NCBI RefSeq assembly: GCF_902859805.1
Contig: NZ_CADIKC010000002.1
Location: 620,001-684,000 of the forward strand
Length of the DNA: 64,000 nt
DNA from: Paraburkholderia sediminicola
GTDB taxonomy: Bacteria; Pseudomonadota; Gammaproteobacteria; Burkholderiales; Burkholderiaceae
Direction of reading: 5' to 3'
Below the pieces are notes generated by a model that made no database searches, was not told the DNA's origin, and worked only from the letters and a program-made list of their open reading frames with translations. Positions 18,218-27,394 of this stretch are shown piece after piece (position 1 is the first letter of the stretch; every line of letters starts with the position of its first letter). The position numbers were made by a program, and so were the translations under genes.

Positions 18218-19690
18218 ATGTCTCTCGCATTGACCCGCAAAGAACTGATTCGCCCGCAGAACCTGATCGACGGCAAGTGGATCGACGCCGCCGACGCCGC
18301 GCGCTTTCCCGTCACCAACCCGGCCACCGGCGAATTGATCGTCGAAGTCGCGAACAGTGGCGCAGCGGATGCCCGCGCCGCCACCGACGCCGCGGCCCGC
18401 GCGTTCCCCGCATGGCGCGACAAGCTGCCGCGCGAACGCGCGGAGATTCTGCGCCGCTGGCACGCGCTGATCGTCGCCAATACCGAAGACCTCGCCAGGC
18501 TGATGTCGACGGAACAAGGCAAGCCGCTCGCGGAAAGCCGCGGCGAAGTCGCCTACGGCGCCTCCTACGTCGCGTGGTTCGCCGACGAGGCGACACGCAT
18601 CTACGGCGATCTGATCCCCCAGCAACAGCGCGGCAAACGCATGAGCGCGGTGAAGGAACCGGTCGGCGTGGTCGCGGCGATCACGCCATGGAATTTCCCG
18701 CTGGCGATGATCGCGCGCAAGATCGCGCCCGCGCTCGCAGCCGGATGCACGGTCGTGGCCAAGCCCGCGGAAGACACGCCGCTCACCGCGCTCGCGCTAG
18801 CGGCGCTCGCTCAGGAAGCGGGCTTGCCGGACGGCGTGCTGAACATGCTGTCGGCCTCGCGTGACCAGGGCATTGCGGCGGTCGCTGACTGGCTCGCCGA
18901 CGCACGCGTGCGCAAGATCACGTTCACCGGCTCGACGCCGGTCGGCAAGCATCTCGCCCGAGAATCGGCGGGCACGCTGAAAAAGCTGTCGCTGGAACTG
19001 GGCGGCAATGCCCCCTTCATCGTATTCGACGACGCCGATCTCGACGCGGCGGTCACGGGTCTCATGGCCTCCAAGTTCCGCAACGGCGGTCAGACTTGCG
19101 TGTGCCCGAACCGGGTGTATGTGCAATCGGGTGTCTACGCGCGTTTCGCCGATCTGCTCGCGAAACGCGTCGCCGCGCTGAAGGTTGCGCCCGCAACCGA
19201 TCCGGACGCGCAGATCGGCCCGATGATCAACGAACGTGCAATCGACAAGATTGCCCGGCACGTGGAAGATGCCGTCAAACACGGTGCAACAGTGCTGACT
19301 GGCGGCAAGCGCCTGACCGAACTCGGCCCGAACTACTATGCGCCGACCGTGCTGACCGATGCACGGGACGACATGATCGTCTGTTGCGAAGAAACCTTCG
19401 GACCGGTGGCGCCGCTGTTCCGTTTCAATGATGAAGCCGAAGCGATCCGCCTTTCCAATGACACGCCGTTTGGCCTCGCCGCCTACTTCTACACGCAGGA
19501 CGTGCGACGCATCAATCGCGTCGCGGCCCAGCTCGAAGCGGGCGTGATCGGTATCAACGAAGGCGCTGTGTCGAGCGAAGCGGCGCCGTTTGGCGGGGTA
19601 AAAGAATCGGGCTACGGCCGCGAAGGGTCGAAGTACGGGCTCGACGATTACATGTCGATCAAGTATCTGTGCCAGGGCGGACTGGATTAA
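18218..19690 (+). CDS. gabD: NAD(P)-dependent succinate-semialdehyde dehydrogenase
   Basis: Oxidises succinate semialdehyde to succinate in 4-aminobutyrate or 4-hydroxybutyrate breakdown. The 490-residue aldehyde dehydrogenase has ITPWNFPLAMIARKIAPALAAG, the NAD-binding FTGSTPVGKHL, the general base in LELGGNAPFIV, and catalytic Cys294 (NGGQTCVCPNR). The extra cysteine two residues after the catalytic one, and the overall length, match GabD. The gene stands alone with a strong ribosome site (GAAGGAG). A LysR gene follows on the same strand. Confidence 0.86.
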   Translation: MSLALTRKELIRPQNLIDGKWIDAADAARFPVTNPATGELIVEVANSGAADARAATDAAARAFPAWRDKLPRERAEILRRWHALIVANTEDLARLMSTEQGKPLAESRGEVAYGASYVAWFADEATRIYGDLIPQQQRGKRMSAVKEPVGVVAAITPWNFPLAMIARKIAPALAAGCTVVAKPAEDTPLTALALAALAQEAGLPDGVLNMLSASRDQGIAAVADWLADARVRKITFTGSTPVGKHLARESAGTLKKLSLELGGNAPFIVFDDADLDAAVTGLMASKFRNGGQTCVCPNRVYVQSGVYARFADLLAKRVAALKVAPATDPDAQIGPMINERAIDKIARHVEDAVKHGATVLTGGKRLTELGPNYYAPTVLTDARDDMIVCCEETFGPVAPLFRFNDEAEAIRLSNDTPFGLAAYFYTQDVRRINRVAAQLEAGVIGINEGAVSSEAAPFGGVKESGYGREGSKYGLDDYMSIKYLCQGGLD

Positions 19691-19713
19691 GAAGCCGCTG
19701 CGCGCTCCATGAT

Positions 19714-19758
19714 CCGGCGCCCCAACGCGGCAGCTTCGAGGAGCTGCTGCGGCGCCGG
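19714..19758 (+). terminator. Long GC-rich hairpin after gabD
   Basis: Outer arms CCGGCGCC and GGCGCCGG enclose an inner stem AGCT/AGCT around TCGAGG. It begins 24 bases after the gabD stop. There is no T-run, so it may be an RNA-stabilising or Rho-assisting structure instead of a classical terminator. Confidence 0.45.
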
Positions 19759-19848
19759 AACCTCCCCCGGCACACCGGCATTGCACCGTCCACCGCATAA
19801 CCCGTTATCCTCTTCCTACTGAAGTACTGAAGATCAGGAAACACGGAT

Positions 19849-20748
19849 ATGAATCTTAGGGCGTTGCAATGCTTCGTGATTCTGGCGGAGGAGCTCAATT
19901 TCAGCCGCGCCGCCGAGCGCTTGCATATTGCGCAGCCCGCGCTCAGTCAGCAGATCCGTTCACTCGAAGAGCGGCTCGGCACGCAGCTGGTCGATCGGGC
20001 AAGACGCCCGTTGAGTCTGACCGAAGCCGGCCATTACCTCTGCACGGAGGCGCGTCAGATACTGGGTTCGTTGGAACAGGTGTCTCTTACGGCGCAAGAA
20101 ATCGGCGTCGGCCGGCGCGGCTGGCTCAGCATCGGCTTCACGCGCTCGGCGATGTACAGCATCCTGCCGCCCGCGCTCAAAGCGTTTCACAACGCGTTCC
20201 CGCAGGTCGAACTCAAGCTCTTCGAATTGCTTACCGAGGAGCAAACCGATGCATTGCGCGACATGCGCATTCACATCGGCATCGGGCGGCAGCCGCTTGC
20301 GATTGACGGCTGCACGTCCTATCCGCTGCTGCGCGAGCGTGTCATGGTCGCGCTCGAACCGGGTCATCCGCTCGCGGCGCACAAGACCGTGCGAATCGCC
20401 GAGCTCGCCGATACGCCCTTGATTCTGTATCCGAAGCACCAGAATGCGCAGTTCAAACGCTCGGTGCAGACGCTCTATCGCGATGCGGGCGTAACCCCAG
20501 TCGTCGCTCACCAGGCCTATGAAATTCAGACCGCGATTGCACTCGTAGCTGCGGGCCTCGGCGTGACCTTCATCGGCGAATCGGTTGCGAAGCATGGGCG
20601 CACGGACGTCGTGTTCCGCCACCTCAGCGGTCCCGGCTCGTCATACCGATCGACGCTCGCCGCCACCTTCCGCACCGACGACGCCTCACCGCATCTGCGA
20701 GCTTTCCTCGCCTGTCTCCCCGCGCCGCTTGCTGACGCCACACTATAA
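19849..20748 (+). CDS. LysR-family transcriptional regulator
   Basis: 299 residues. The helix-turn-helix reads FVILAEELNFSRAAERLHIA and QPALSQQIRSLEERLG; the rest is a CatR/BenM-like co-inducer domain, a group that commonly responds to aromatic acids or muconates. It precedes, on the same strand, an MFS carrier and the hydratase/aldolase pair of gallate-type catabolism, in the position of GalR/LigR in such clusters. Control of those genes is inference. Confidence 0.83.
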   Translation: MNLRALQCFVILAEELNFSRAAERLHIAQPALSQQIRSLEERLGTQLVDRARRPLSLTEAGHYLCTEARQILGSLEQVSLTAQEIGVGRRGWLSIGFTRSAMYSILPPALKAFHNAFPQVELKLFELLTEEQTDALRDMRIHIGIGRQPLAIDGCTSYPLLRERVMVALEPGHPLAAHKTVRIAELADTPLILYPKHQNAQFKRSVQTLYRDAGVTPVVAHQAYEIQTAIALVAAGLGVTFIGESVAKHGRTDVVFRHLSGPGSSYRSTLAATFRTDDASPHLRAFLACLPAPLADATL

Positions 20749-21007
20749 GTAAATACCTATACAAGCATAAGCAAGCGGTCTTGGACTCTCCGTCCGGGCG
20801 TTCTTATCATTGACTTCATGCTTCAGCCGTTGTCCGTTCACGAGCGCATCAGCATCAGCATCAGCGCGTGCGAGCACAAGCGGCAACCCCTGAAGCCGGG
20901 CCGTCAAACGCGCGGCCAACGGGACACTGTCGGCATTCGATCCGGCAGGCCAACCATAAGAACGCCGCGACGGCTCATGACGCCGTCGCAGCAAGGTAGG
21001 AGACAGC

Positions 21008-22330
21008 ATGACCTCATTCGACGAAGCCGCCACCATGCGCAAAGTGTACGGGCGATTAATGCCCCTGCTCTTTGCGATGATGTTCTTCAACTATCTGGAC
21101 CGGATCAATATCGGATTCGCCGCGCTGGACATGAACAAGCAGTTGGGCTTCAGTCCAGCCGTGTTCGGTTTCGCGGGCAGCATCTTCTTTGTCGGCTACA
21201 TGTTGCTGGAAGTGCCGAGCAATCTGTTGCTGCACCGGGTCGGCGCGCGCCGCTGGATCGCGCGCATTCTGCTGACGTGGGGCGCGGTTGCGGCAGCCAC
21301 CGCTTTTGTATTCAACGACTCGAGCTTCTATGTGCTGCGCTTTCTGCTGGGCGTGATGGAAGCGGGCTTTTTGCCTGGCGTGGCGGTCTATCTGACGAAA
21401 TGGTTTCCGGTGCGCTACCGGGCGCGCGCGGTGGGCGGCTACATCATCGCGGGTTCGTTTTCGGCGGTGCTGGGCGGTCCGATCTCGACAACTTTGATGA
21501 CCTACGCGAACGGCATTCTCGGTTTGCAGGGATGGCAATGGATGTTCATCCTCGAAGGCATCCCGGCGATGGCGCTCGGTTTGCTGACGCTGCGCATCAT
21601 GACCGAACGTCCGGCCGACGCCAAATGGCTCTCCGACGACGAAAAGCGCTGGCTCGAATCGACGCTCGCAGCCGAACGCGAAGCTGTCGGCGGTAGCACG
21701 CATTTTCCGCTGCTGCGTGTGGCGAGCGACATCCGCGTGTGGAGTCTCGCGTGTCTGTTCGGCTGCGCGCTGGTCGGCATCTATGGCCTGTTCCTGTGGC
21801 TGCCGCAGATCGTTAAAAGCCTCGGCCATCTGAGCAACATCGAGGTCGGTTTTCTGTCCGCCGCGCCGCCGCTGCTTGGCGTGTTGGGCACCTTCCTGAC
21901 CAGCCGCAGTTCCGACCGCACGGGCGACCGCAAGAAGCACCTCGCCTTCGTGTACGGCATGAGCGCATTGGCGATTGCCGGTAGTGCATACGCGCCGAAC
22001 CCTGTGATCGCCTACGCACTGCTGTGCCTGACCGGCTTGTTCATCTATGCGGGTAACCCGCTGTTCTGGAGCCTCGCGTCGTCGTTCAGAACCGGTGCCG
22101 CGGGCGCCGCGACGATTGCGCTGATCAACACCATCGCACAGTTCGGAGGGCTGGTCGGTCCCTGGAGCATTGGGCTGGTGCGCAACGCCACCGGCAACTT
22201 CAAGCTGGCCTTGCTGACGATCGCCGCGTTTCTGGTGGTCGCGACGATCATCGCGCTCGTGATGCGTGTCACGCCGGCTGAAGATGAAGCCGCCTCGCTC
22301 GCGACCGGTGACCCTGCCCCGCGCATCTGA
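21008..22330 (+). CDS. MFS transporter, anion:cation symporter type
   Basis: Twelve-helix carrier of 440 residues in the ACS family (phthalate/gallate/hexuronate permeases). Diagnostic features are MMFFNYLDRINIGFAAL in helix 1, the GYMLLEVPSNLLLHRVGAR segment and KWFPVRYRARAVG in the central loop. It immediately precedes the hydratase and aldolase genes, like galT in Pseudomonas gallate clusters, so it likely imports the aromatic or dicarboxylic substrate of that pathway. The ribosome site is AGGTAGGAG, which fixes the start. Confidence 0.84.
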   Translation: MTSFDEAATMRKVYGRLMPLLFAMMFFNYLDRINIGFAALDMNKQLGFSPAVFGFAGSIFFVGYMLLEVPSNLLLHRVGARRWIARILLTWGAVAAATAFVFNDSSFYVLRFLLGVMEAGFLPGVAVYLTKWFPVRYRARAVGGYIIAGSFSAVLGGPISTTLMTYANGILGLQGWQWMFILEGIPAMALGLLTLRIMTERPADAKWLSDDEKRWLESTLAAEREAVGGSTHFPLLRVASDIRVWSLACLFGCALVGIYGLFLWLPQIVKSLGHLSNIEVGFLSAAPPLLGVLGTFLTSRSSDRTGDRKKHLAFVYGMSALAIAGSAYAPNPVIAYALLCLTGLFIYAGNPLFWSLASSFRTGAAGAATIALINTIAQFGGLVGPWSIGLVRNATGNFKLALLTIAAFLVVATIIALVMRVTPAEDEAASLATGDPAPRI

Positions 22331-22417
22331 GCGCTCTGACCGGCGAGATAGCGAACGTAGCGAACGCACAGCACGGACAGCTAAACATCCACAAAGACAT
22401 CACCGGATTTTCACACC

Positions 22418-23458
22418 ATGATCATCGATTGCCACGGTCACTACACCACCTCGCCGCCGCAGCACGAGGCCTGGCGCGCGCAGCAGATCGCCGCGCTGAA
22501 AAACGGCGGCTCGCCGCCACCGCGCCCCCTCATTACCGACGACGAAATTCGCGAGAGCATCGAAACCGGCCAGATCCGCATCCAGCGCGAACGCGGCACC
22601 GACCTCACGATCTTTTCGCCGCGCGCCGCCGGCATGGGGCACCACCTCGCCACGGCCGAAGCCAATGCAGTCTGGTCGAGCGAATCCAACAACCTCATCC
22701 ATCGCGTGGTGTCGCTGTTTCCGCGCAACTTCGTCGGCGTGTGCCAGTTACCGCAAGCGCCTGGCGTGGCGCCGGCCAATTGCGTCGCCGAACTACGCCG
22801 TTGCGTGGAAGAGCTGGGGTTTATCGGTTGCAATCTGAATCCGGATCCTTCCGGCGGACACTGGTCGGGGCTGCCGATCACGGACCGCTCGTGGTATCCG
22901 CTCTATGAAGCGATGGTGGACCTGAACGTGCCGGCGATGATTCATGTGTCTTCGTCGTGCAATCCGAATTTTCATGCGACGGGCGCGCATTACATCAACG
23001 GTGACACCTCGGCATTCATGCAGTTGCTGCAGGGCGATCTGTTCGCCGACTTCCCGACCTTGCGCTTCATCATTCCGCACGGCGGCGGCGCAGTGCCCTA
23101 TCACTGGGGCCGCTATCGCGGGCTCGCGCAGGACATGAAGCGGCCGCTGCTCAGCGAGTACCTGATGAAGAACGTGTTCTTCGATACCTGCGTGTATCAC
23201 CAGCCCGGCGCCGAACTGCTCGCCAAAGTCATTCCGGTCGAGAACATTCTGTTCGCCTCGGAAACCATCGGCGCGGTTCAGGGTATCGATCCGGAAACCG
23301 GCCACTACTACGACGACACGCGACGCTACATCGACGCCATCGAATGGCTCAGCGCCGCGGACCGTCAGCGTATCTACGAAGACAACGCCCGCGCGGTGTA
23401 CCCGCGGCTGTCCCATCAACTCGAGCAGCAATTCGCCACGCAAGGGGCAACGGTATGA
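22418..23458 (+). CDS. ligJ: 4-oxalomesaconate hydratase, LigJ-type amidohydrolase
   Basis: Adds water to 4-oxalomesaconate to give 4-carboxy-4-hydroxy-2-oxoadipate, in gallate and protocatechuate 4,5-cleavage. The 346-residue protein has the amidohydrolase metal motif DCHGHY at residues 4-9, the internal HVSSSCNPNFHATGAHYINGD region, IIPHGGGAVPYHWGRYRG and a C-terminal ENILFASETIGAV. These and the length match LigJ-type hydratases, not the unrelated Zn-deacetylase-like GalB. Its stop overlaps the aldolase start by four bases, so the two are translated together. Confidence 0.85.
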   Translation: MIIDCHGHYTTSPPQHEAWRAQQIAALKNGGSPPPRPLITDDEIRESIETGQIRIQRERGTDLTIFSPRAAGMGHHLATAEANAVWSSESNNLIHRVVSLFPRNFVGVCQLPQAPGVAPANCVAELRRCVEELGFIGCNLNPDPSGGHWSGLPITDRSWYPLYEAMVDLNVPAMIHVSSSCNPNFHATGAHYINGDTSAFMQLLQGDLFADFPTLRFIIPHGGGAVPYHWGRYRGLAQDMKRPLLSEYLMKNVFFDTCVYHQPGAELLAKVIPVENILFASETIGAVQGIDPETGHYYDDTRRYIDAIEWLSAADRQRIYEDNARAVYPRLSHQLEQQFATQGATV

Positions 23459-24135
23459 CTGTCACGACGAATCCCATCGGCTGGCGCGAACACGAATCCG
23501 CACCTCAGGCCAACCCGGCAACGCTCGACGCATTGCGTGAACTGGCGGTTTCGCTGCTGAGCGACAACATGGCGCGCGCGAGCGGCATGGTCGGCTTGCG
23601 GCCGTATCATCAGCCCAAACCGATGGCCGGCACCGCGGTCACGGTCCACACCCGCCCCGGCGACAACCTCGCGATTCATCGCGCGTTCGACTTTTGCCGG
23701 CCGGGCGACGTGCTCGTGATCGACGGCGCCGGAGAACTCACGCAAGCATTGATGGGCGAGATCATGGCCAGCTTCGCTGAGAGCCTGGGCGTGCAGGGCC
23801 TTGTGATCGACGGCGCGATCCGCGATGTCGGCGCGCTACGTCAGCGCGATTTTCCGGTGTACGCGCGCGGTGTGACGCATCGCGGGCCGTACAAGAACGG
23901 TCCTGGTGAGATCAATGTGCCTGTGACAGTCGGCGGGATGGTGGTTCATCCTGGGGACATCATCGTTGGCGATGAAGACGGCTTGCTCGCGATCTCGCCT
24001 GCCGACGTGGAAGCGGTGATCGAAGGCGCACGGCGGCAGAATGCGAAGGAAACGGCGGCGTTGAAGTCGATCGCCAATGGCTGTTTCGACCGTTCGTGGG
24101 TCGTGCCGCATCGCGACCGGATGATGAACGGCTGA
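23455..24135 (+). CDS. ligK: 4-carboxy-4-hydroxy-2-oxoadipate aldolase (RraA fold)
   Basis: Cleaves 4-carboxy-4-hydroxy-2-oxoadipate to pyruvate and oxaloacetate, the last step of the same pathway. The 226-residue product has the LigK/ProA/RraA pattern GDVLVIDGAGE, GEIMASFAESLGVQGLVIDG and IRDVGAL, with the Arg-Asp pair used for oxaloacetate binding and divalent metal. The start at 23455 overlaps the hydratase stop (ATGA). No 4,5-dioxygenase, semialdehyde dehydrogenase or isomerase gene lies nearby, so the upper pathway must be elsewhere. Confidence 0.87.
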   Translation: MTVTTNPIGWREHESAPQANPATLDALRELAVSLLSDNMARASGMVGLRPYHQPKPMAGTAVTVHTRPGDNLAIHRAFDFCRPGDVLVIDGAGELTQALMGEIMASFAESLGVQGLVIDGAIRDVGALRQRDFPVYARGVTHRGPYKNGPGEINVPVTVGGMVVHPGDIIVGDEDGLLAISPADVEAVIEGARRQNAKETAALKSIANGCFDRSWVVPHRDRMMNG

Positions 24136-24268
24136 TGAACGGCGGACTTCGCGCGCGACGCCAAAGCGTGCATGATGCTGGCTGGTTCCTGCCGCGTACC
24201 GCAAGTCACGGCGAACCGGCTAACATCGTCCCAATCCTGCAGGAATCGTGTGCTTTATAGCGAAATTC

Positions 24269-24667
24269 ATGGCTGAATATCTGAACGCTGCAATGCTCCT
24301 TGAACTCGCGCAACGTGCGGAGCAGCGCGTTGCCGCGCCCTGCATGTGTACAAAAACACCGCTGGACGGCTGGCACTCGCAGCCGCTTTCTCTCGACGAA
24401 ACGCAGTTCAAGGAGATCGGCACGCTTGCGCCGGAAGAGGATCCGGAACCCACGTTCAGCGAATACCTGCCGGGCAAAACGACCTACTGGTCGGCCGATG
24501 CCCCCATCGCGCCGCGTTACTTCCCGTACAACCGCTGTGCCGTCTGGCAGTGCGCCTTGTGCGACCGTCTTTATCTGCGCTACACGGAAGGAGGCGGCTA
24601 CTTCGTCGATCGCAGGATTCGCGCTGTACAGTCGGCGTTGATCGAGGACGTTCCGCTTCCCGAGTAA
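24269..24667 (+). CDS. Conserved-looking small Cys-rich protein
   Basis: 132 residues from the ATG at 24269 (an ATG-poor upstream GTG at 24248 would add seven). Two cysteine clusters, CMC near residue 28 and CAVWQCALC near residue 93, could bind a metal. Tyr/Trp-rich segments (YLPGKTTYWS, RYFPYNRCAVWQ) suggest a folded small domain. No export signal and no recognised family. It converges with the AraC gene. Confidence 0.6.
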   Translation: MAEYLNAAMLLELAQRAEQRVAAPCMCTKTPLDGWHSQPLSLDETQFKEIGTLAPEEDPEPTFSEYLPGKTTYWSADAPIAPRYFPYNRCAVWQCALCDRLYLRYTEGGGYFVDRRIRAVQSALIEDVPLPE

Positions 24668-24690
24668 CGTTAGAAGTACAGCGCGCGAAC

Positions 24691-25545
24691 CTAGTGTCCA
24701 GGCTTCAGCGCCGCGTACGTCCCCGGCGTGATTCCATAGGCCCGCTTGAAAAGCCGGTTGAGATGGCTTTGATCGTAAAAGCCGACGGCCGCGGCAGCGG
24801 TCGCCGCACTATGCCCCGCCGCAAGCATGCGCTTGGCCGCGAGCAGCCGCACCTGCGTGGCATAGGCGTGCGGCGGCAGGCCAAACTCTTTGCAGAAGGC
24901 ACGCGTGAGGTAGTAGCGGCTCAGTCCGACCAGTTCCGCCAGTTCATCGACCGGAATATCGCGCGCATAGTTTGCTGCGACGTACTCCCGTACCTGCGCC
25001 ATCTTGTGAGCTTCGCGCCGCGCTTCGCCAAGCTCGTGCCGCGATTGCCCATATCGCCCGACCAGCATCCCCATTGCCGCCCACCAGTTCGCCTGCCGCT
25101 CCATCAGCGAGACCGAGCCGTGCTGGTCGAGACTCGCATGCGCCTTGACCAGCAGGCCGGCCAGATGCGCATCCTGATAGAGCCCGGGTGGAATCAGAAG
25201 CGGTTTGTCCGGACGCGAATCGGGCGAAAACACAGCACCCAGCGCGCCCAGGCCCTCCATGTCGAGATAGATTGCGCGGTAATTCCATTCGCGGCCTTCC
25301 CACACCTCGCCGCTGTGATATTCGCCCGGTCCGAACACGAGCACACTACCGGGCCCGGCGACCTCGCTGCCGGTACGCGTATGACACTGCCCCGCACCGG
25401 ACTGCGTCATGACAATGACGAGTTCGTCGTGCAGATGCCGGTCGAATTTGTGCTCGCCGTAGCGGGCGCTCGCGAGACAGGCGCCGTCGAGCGCGCCGTC
25501 TCGCCAGCACACCACTTCCGGCTCGCTTTTATCCGATGTGTCCAT
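24691..25545 (-). CDS. AraC-family transcriptional regulator
   Basis: 284 residues: an N-terminal cupin-like sensor (RHLHDELVIVMTQSG, FGPGEYHSGEVW) and a C-terminal double helix-turn-helix (DELAELVGLSRYYLTRAFCKEFG, AAAVGFYDQSHLNRLFKRAYG, ITPGTY). The start at 25545 follows GGGAGAG; longer starts would overlap the upstream gene. The sensor resembles AraC proteins paired with LysE-type or DMT exporters, but here the gene is directly behind alaX (23-base gap), so the two are probably co-transcribed. Ligand unknown. Confidence 0.85.
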   Translation of the reverse strand: MDTSDKSEPEVVCWRDGALDGACLASARYGEHKFDRHLHDELVIVMTQSGAGQCHTRTGSEVAGPGSVLVFGPGEYHSGEVWEGREWNYRAIYLDMEGLGALGAVFSPDSRPDKPLLIPPGLYQDAHLAGLLVKAHASLDQHGSVSLMERQANWWAAMGMLVGRYGQSRHELGEARREAHKMAQVREYVAANYARDIPVDELAELVGLSRYYLTRAFCKEFGLPPHAYATQVRLLAAKRMLAAGHSAATAAAAVGFYDQSHLNRLFKRAYGITPGTYAALKPGH

Positions 25546-25568
25546 GACTCGCTCTCCCGGGATGCCCT

Positions 25569-26282
25569 TCAAACCAGCTCTATTCTGACCCGGCGATTGC
25601 GGCGCCCCTTGTTTTCTATCTTCACAATGCGGATCGGTTTCGATTGCGCCGTGTTGGTCAGATGCGTGCCGCCGCAAGCTTGCCGGTCCAGGTCGCCGAT
25701 TTCGACGATTCGCACCGTGCCGTCGGAGGTCGGCGGCGGCGCCACCGAGAGGCTGCGGATCAGGCCTTGCGTCGACTTTGCTTCGGCTGCGCTCACGTAG
25801 TAGGTGCGTACGTCCATGGCGCTGCGGATCACCTCGTTGGCAGGCTCCTCGAGCAGGCGCAGTGCGTCGTTATCCGCCTCGGGCAGATCGAAGTCCATGC
25901 GCGCGGTGCCGTCGGCATTGATCTGCGCGCCGGTCACGAGTGCGCCGGCAAAGCGCTGATACACGAGGGCGTTGAGAATATGCGTGGCGGTATGAAGCTG
26001 GGCGACGGTGGAACGCCGGGCCGCGTCGACGGCCACGTGGACGTCGCCATTCAATTCGAGCGGCTCGTCGAGCAGATGCCAGAGCATGCCGCCTTCCGGC
26101 GCGACGCCGGTAATGCGGACGGCGCCGTGCGCGTGCGTCAGCGTGGCGGCGTCCGAGACCTGGCCTCCACCGCCCGGGTGCAAGGCCGTGCGGCCCAACA
26201 CGACGGCGCCGGGCCGCGAGGCGATCACGCTCGTTTCAAATTCGAGTAAGTCCGGCTGCTCATGGCAAAGATAGTGCGCCAC
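25569..26282 (-). CDS. alaX: Free-standing alanyl-tRNA editing protein AlaX
   Basis: Hydrolyses mischarged Ser- or Gly-tRNA(Ala), a stand-alone form of the AlaRS editing domain. The 237-residue protein has both zinc-binding motifs of the family, HTATH (about residues 96-100) and CGGTH (about 204-208), plus the N-terminal HPGGGGQ typical of AlaX-II forms. Followed after 23 bases by an AraC gene in the same direction. Confidence 0.88.
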   Translation of the reverse strand: MAHYLCHEQPDLLEFETSVIASRPGAVVLGRTALHPGGGGQVSDAATLTHAHGAVRITGVAPEGGMLWHLLDEPLELNGDVHVAVDAARRSTVAQLHTATHILNALVYQRFAGALVTGAQINADGTARMDFDLPEADNDALRLLEEPANEVIRSAMDVRTYYVSAAEAKSTQGLIRSLSVAPPPTSDGTVRIVEIGDLDRQACGGTHLTNTAQSKPIRIVKIENKGRRNRRVRIELV

Positions 26283-26445
26283 CTTGAATTCCCCGCATGA
26301 AATGACTGATTACGCCTAGGATACTCAGTCTCATGGGAGGTCGTCTTGGTCAAAAATGCTCTGCGCAGTCGGGGCCGGACCATGGCCGCCCGTCTTTGGG
26401 GGATCGGGCGAAAGACGGCCGGTAAGCCGCCACGCCCTTGTGCGA

Positions 26446-27276
26446 TCAGACGGACAGCGTCTGCTGAAGGTTCAGATTGGGCGAATTGAGCGCCAGATCC
26501 GTATTCAGATTAGGCAAATTGAACGAACCGTTGCCGGAAACCGTCTGGTCGAGGCCGCCTTGCGCTGCCCACTGGAAGTTGCCCACGCCGGAAACACCGT
26601 CCGCACCGGACACGTCGTGCGTCTCGATCTGCTTGTAGACGTCCGGATTCTGCAGCATGTACGACGCTGCGGCGGACACGTCGGACGGCGTGCCGGCGGG
26701 CGGATTGTTGGCGAGCTTGTAGAGCTGATCGGGATCGAGCGACGAGATGCCGTTCTGGCTCATATAGCTTGCCAGCGCGCCGGACGCGCTTTGCGCATCC
26801 ATCATGGCGCCTTGGGTCGACGTCGAATCCAGCGTATCGGTCGTGCTCGGCGACGGCTCGCTATCCAGGCCGCCCTGCGCCGCCCACTCGAAGTTGCCCA
26901 CGCCGGAAATGCCGTCCGCACCGGACACGTCGTGCGTCTCGATCTGCTTATAGACGTCCGGATTCTGCAGCATGTACGACGCCGCGGCGGACACATCGGG
27001 CGGCGTGCCGGCAGGCGGATTGTTGGCCAGCTGATAAAGCTGATTCGGATCGAGCGACTTGATGCCGTTCTGGTTCATGTAGCTGGCGAGCGTGCCCGAC
27101 GCATTCTGCGCCATTGCGTTCTGCCCCACCGACGACGAACTCTGCTGCAGCACCTGGTTGATCATCGCGTCGACTTGCTGCTCGAGCTGCTGGATGGACT
27201 GATCTTCTGAAGAGAACGACGAGTCGAAGCTGGGTGTGGAAAGACTCGAGACGGCGTCGTTGGCGATAGCGGTCAT
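26446..27276 (-). CDS. Repeat protein resembling the HrpF/NopX N-terminus; likely type III secreted
   Basis: 276 residues, acidic, rich in Ser/Gln/Asn and lacking cysteine. Two near-identical repeats of about 80 residues occur at about 57-140 and 167-250; each reads SGxLASYMxQNGIxSLDP, then YxLANNPPAGTP, then DVSAAASYMLQNPDVYKQIE, then DVSGADGxSGVGNF. The LAN...P.V.AAA.YML.NPD pattern resembles, from memory, the repeats of Xanthomonas HrpF and rhizobial NopX. The hydrophobic translocator half of those 600-800 residue proteins is absent. The start follows GAGGATCCC. A hrp_II box at 27395-27418 lies on this strand upstream, so HrpB control and secretion are likely. Function may be accessory to translocation. 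Confidence 0.7.
   Translation of the reverse strand: MTAIANDAVSSLSTPSFDSSFSSEDQSIQQLEQQVDAMINQVLQQSSSSVGQNAMAQNASGTLASYMNQNGIKSLDPNQLYQLANNPPAGTPPDVSAAASYMLQNPDVYKQIETHDVSGADGISGVGNFEWAAQGGLDSEPSPSTTDTLDSTSTQGAMMDAQSASGALASYMSQNGISSLDPDQLYKLANNPPAGTPSDVSAAASYMLQNPDVYKQIETHDVSGADGVSGVGNFQWAAQGGLDQTVSGNGSFNLPNLNTDLALNSPNLNLQQTLSV
26580..27106. repeat. Two tandem intragenic repeats of about 240 bases
   Basis: Two highly similar blocks inside the HrpF-like gene, one at about 26580-26780 and one at about 26895-27106. Many third positions are conserved, including a shared run around GACGTCCGGATTCTGCAGC, which points to a recent duplication or ongoing gene conversion. Confidence 0.75.
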
Positions 27277-27394
27277 GGGATCCTCTGCAAGGAAAGATAG
27301 ACCGCCATCGGTCATGCGGATGTGAAACGGAACACAGCGGCGGTCCGGGGTCGTCTAATGCTAATTGGGCCAACCGGGCCGGTTTCTGCCCATG

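Noticed and set aside
22418..23458. Annotation as a generic 2-amino-3-carboxymuconate-type decarboxylase of the amidohydrolase family
   Set aside because: The coupled LigK-type aldolase and the HGGGAVPYHWGRYRG region fit 4-oxalomesaconate hydratase better.
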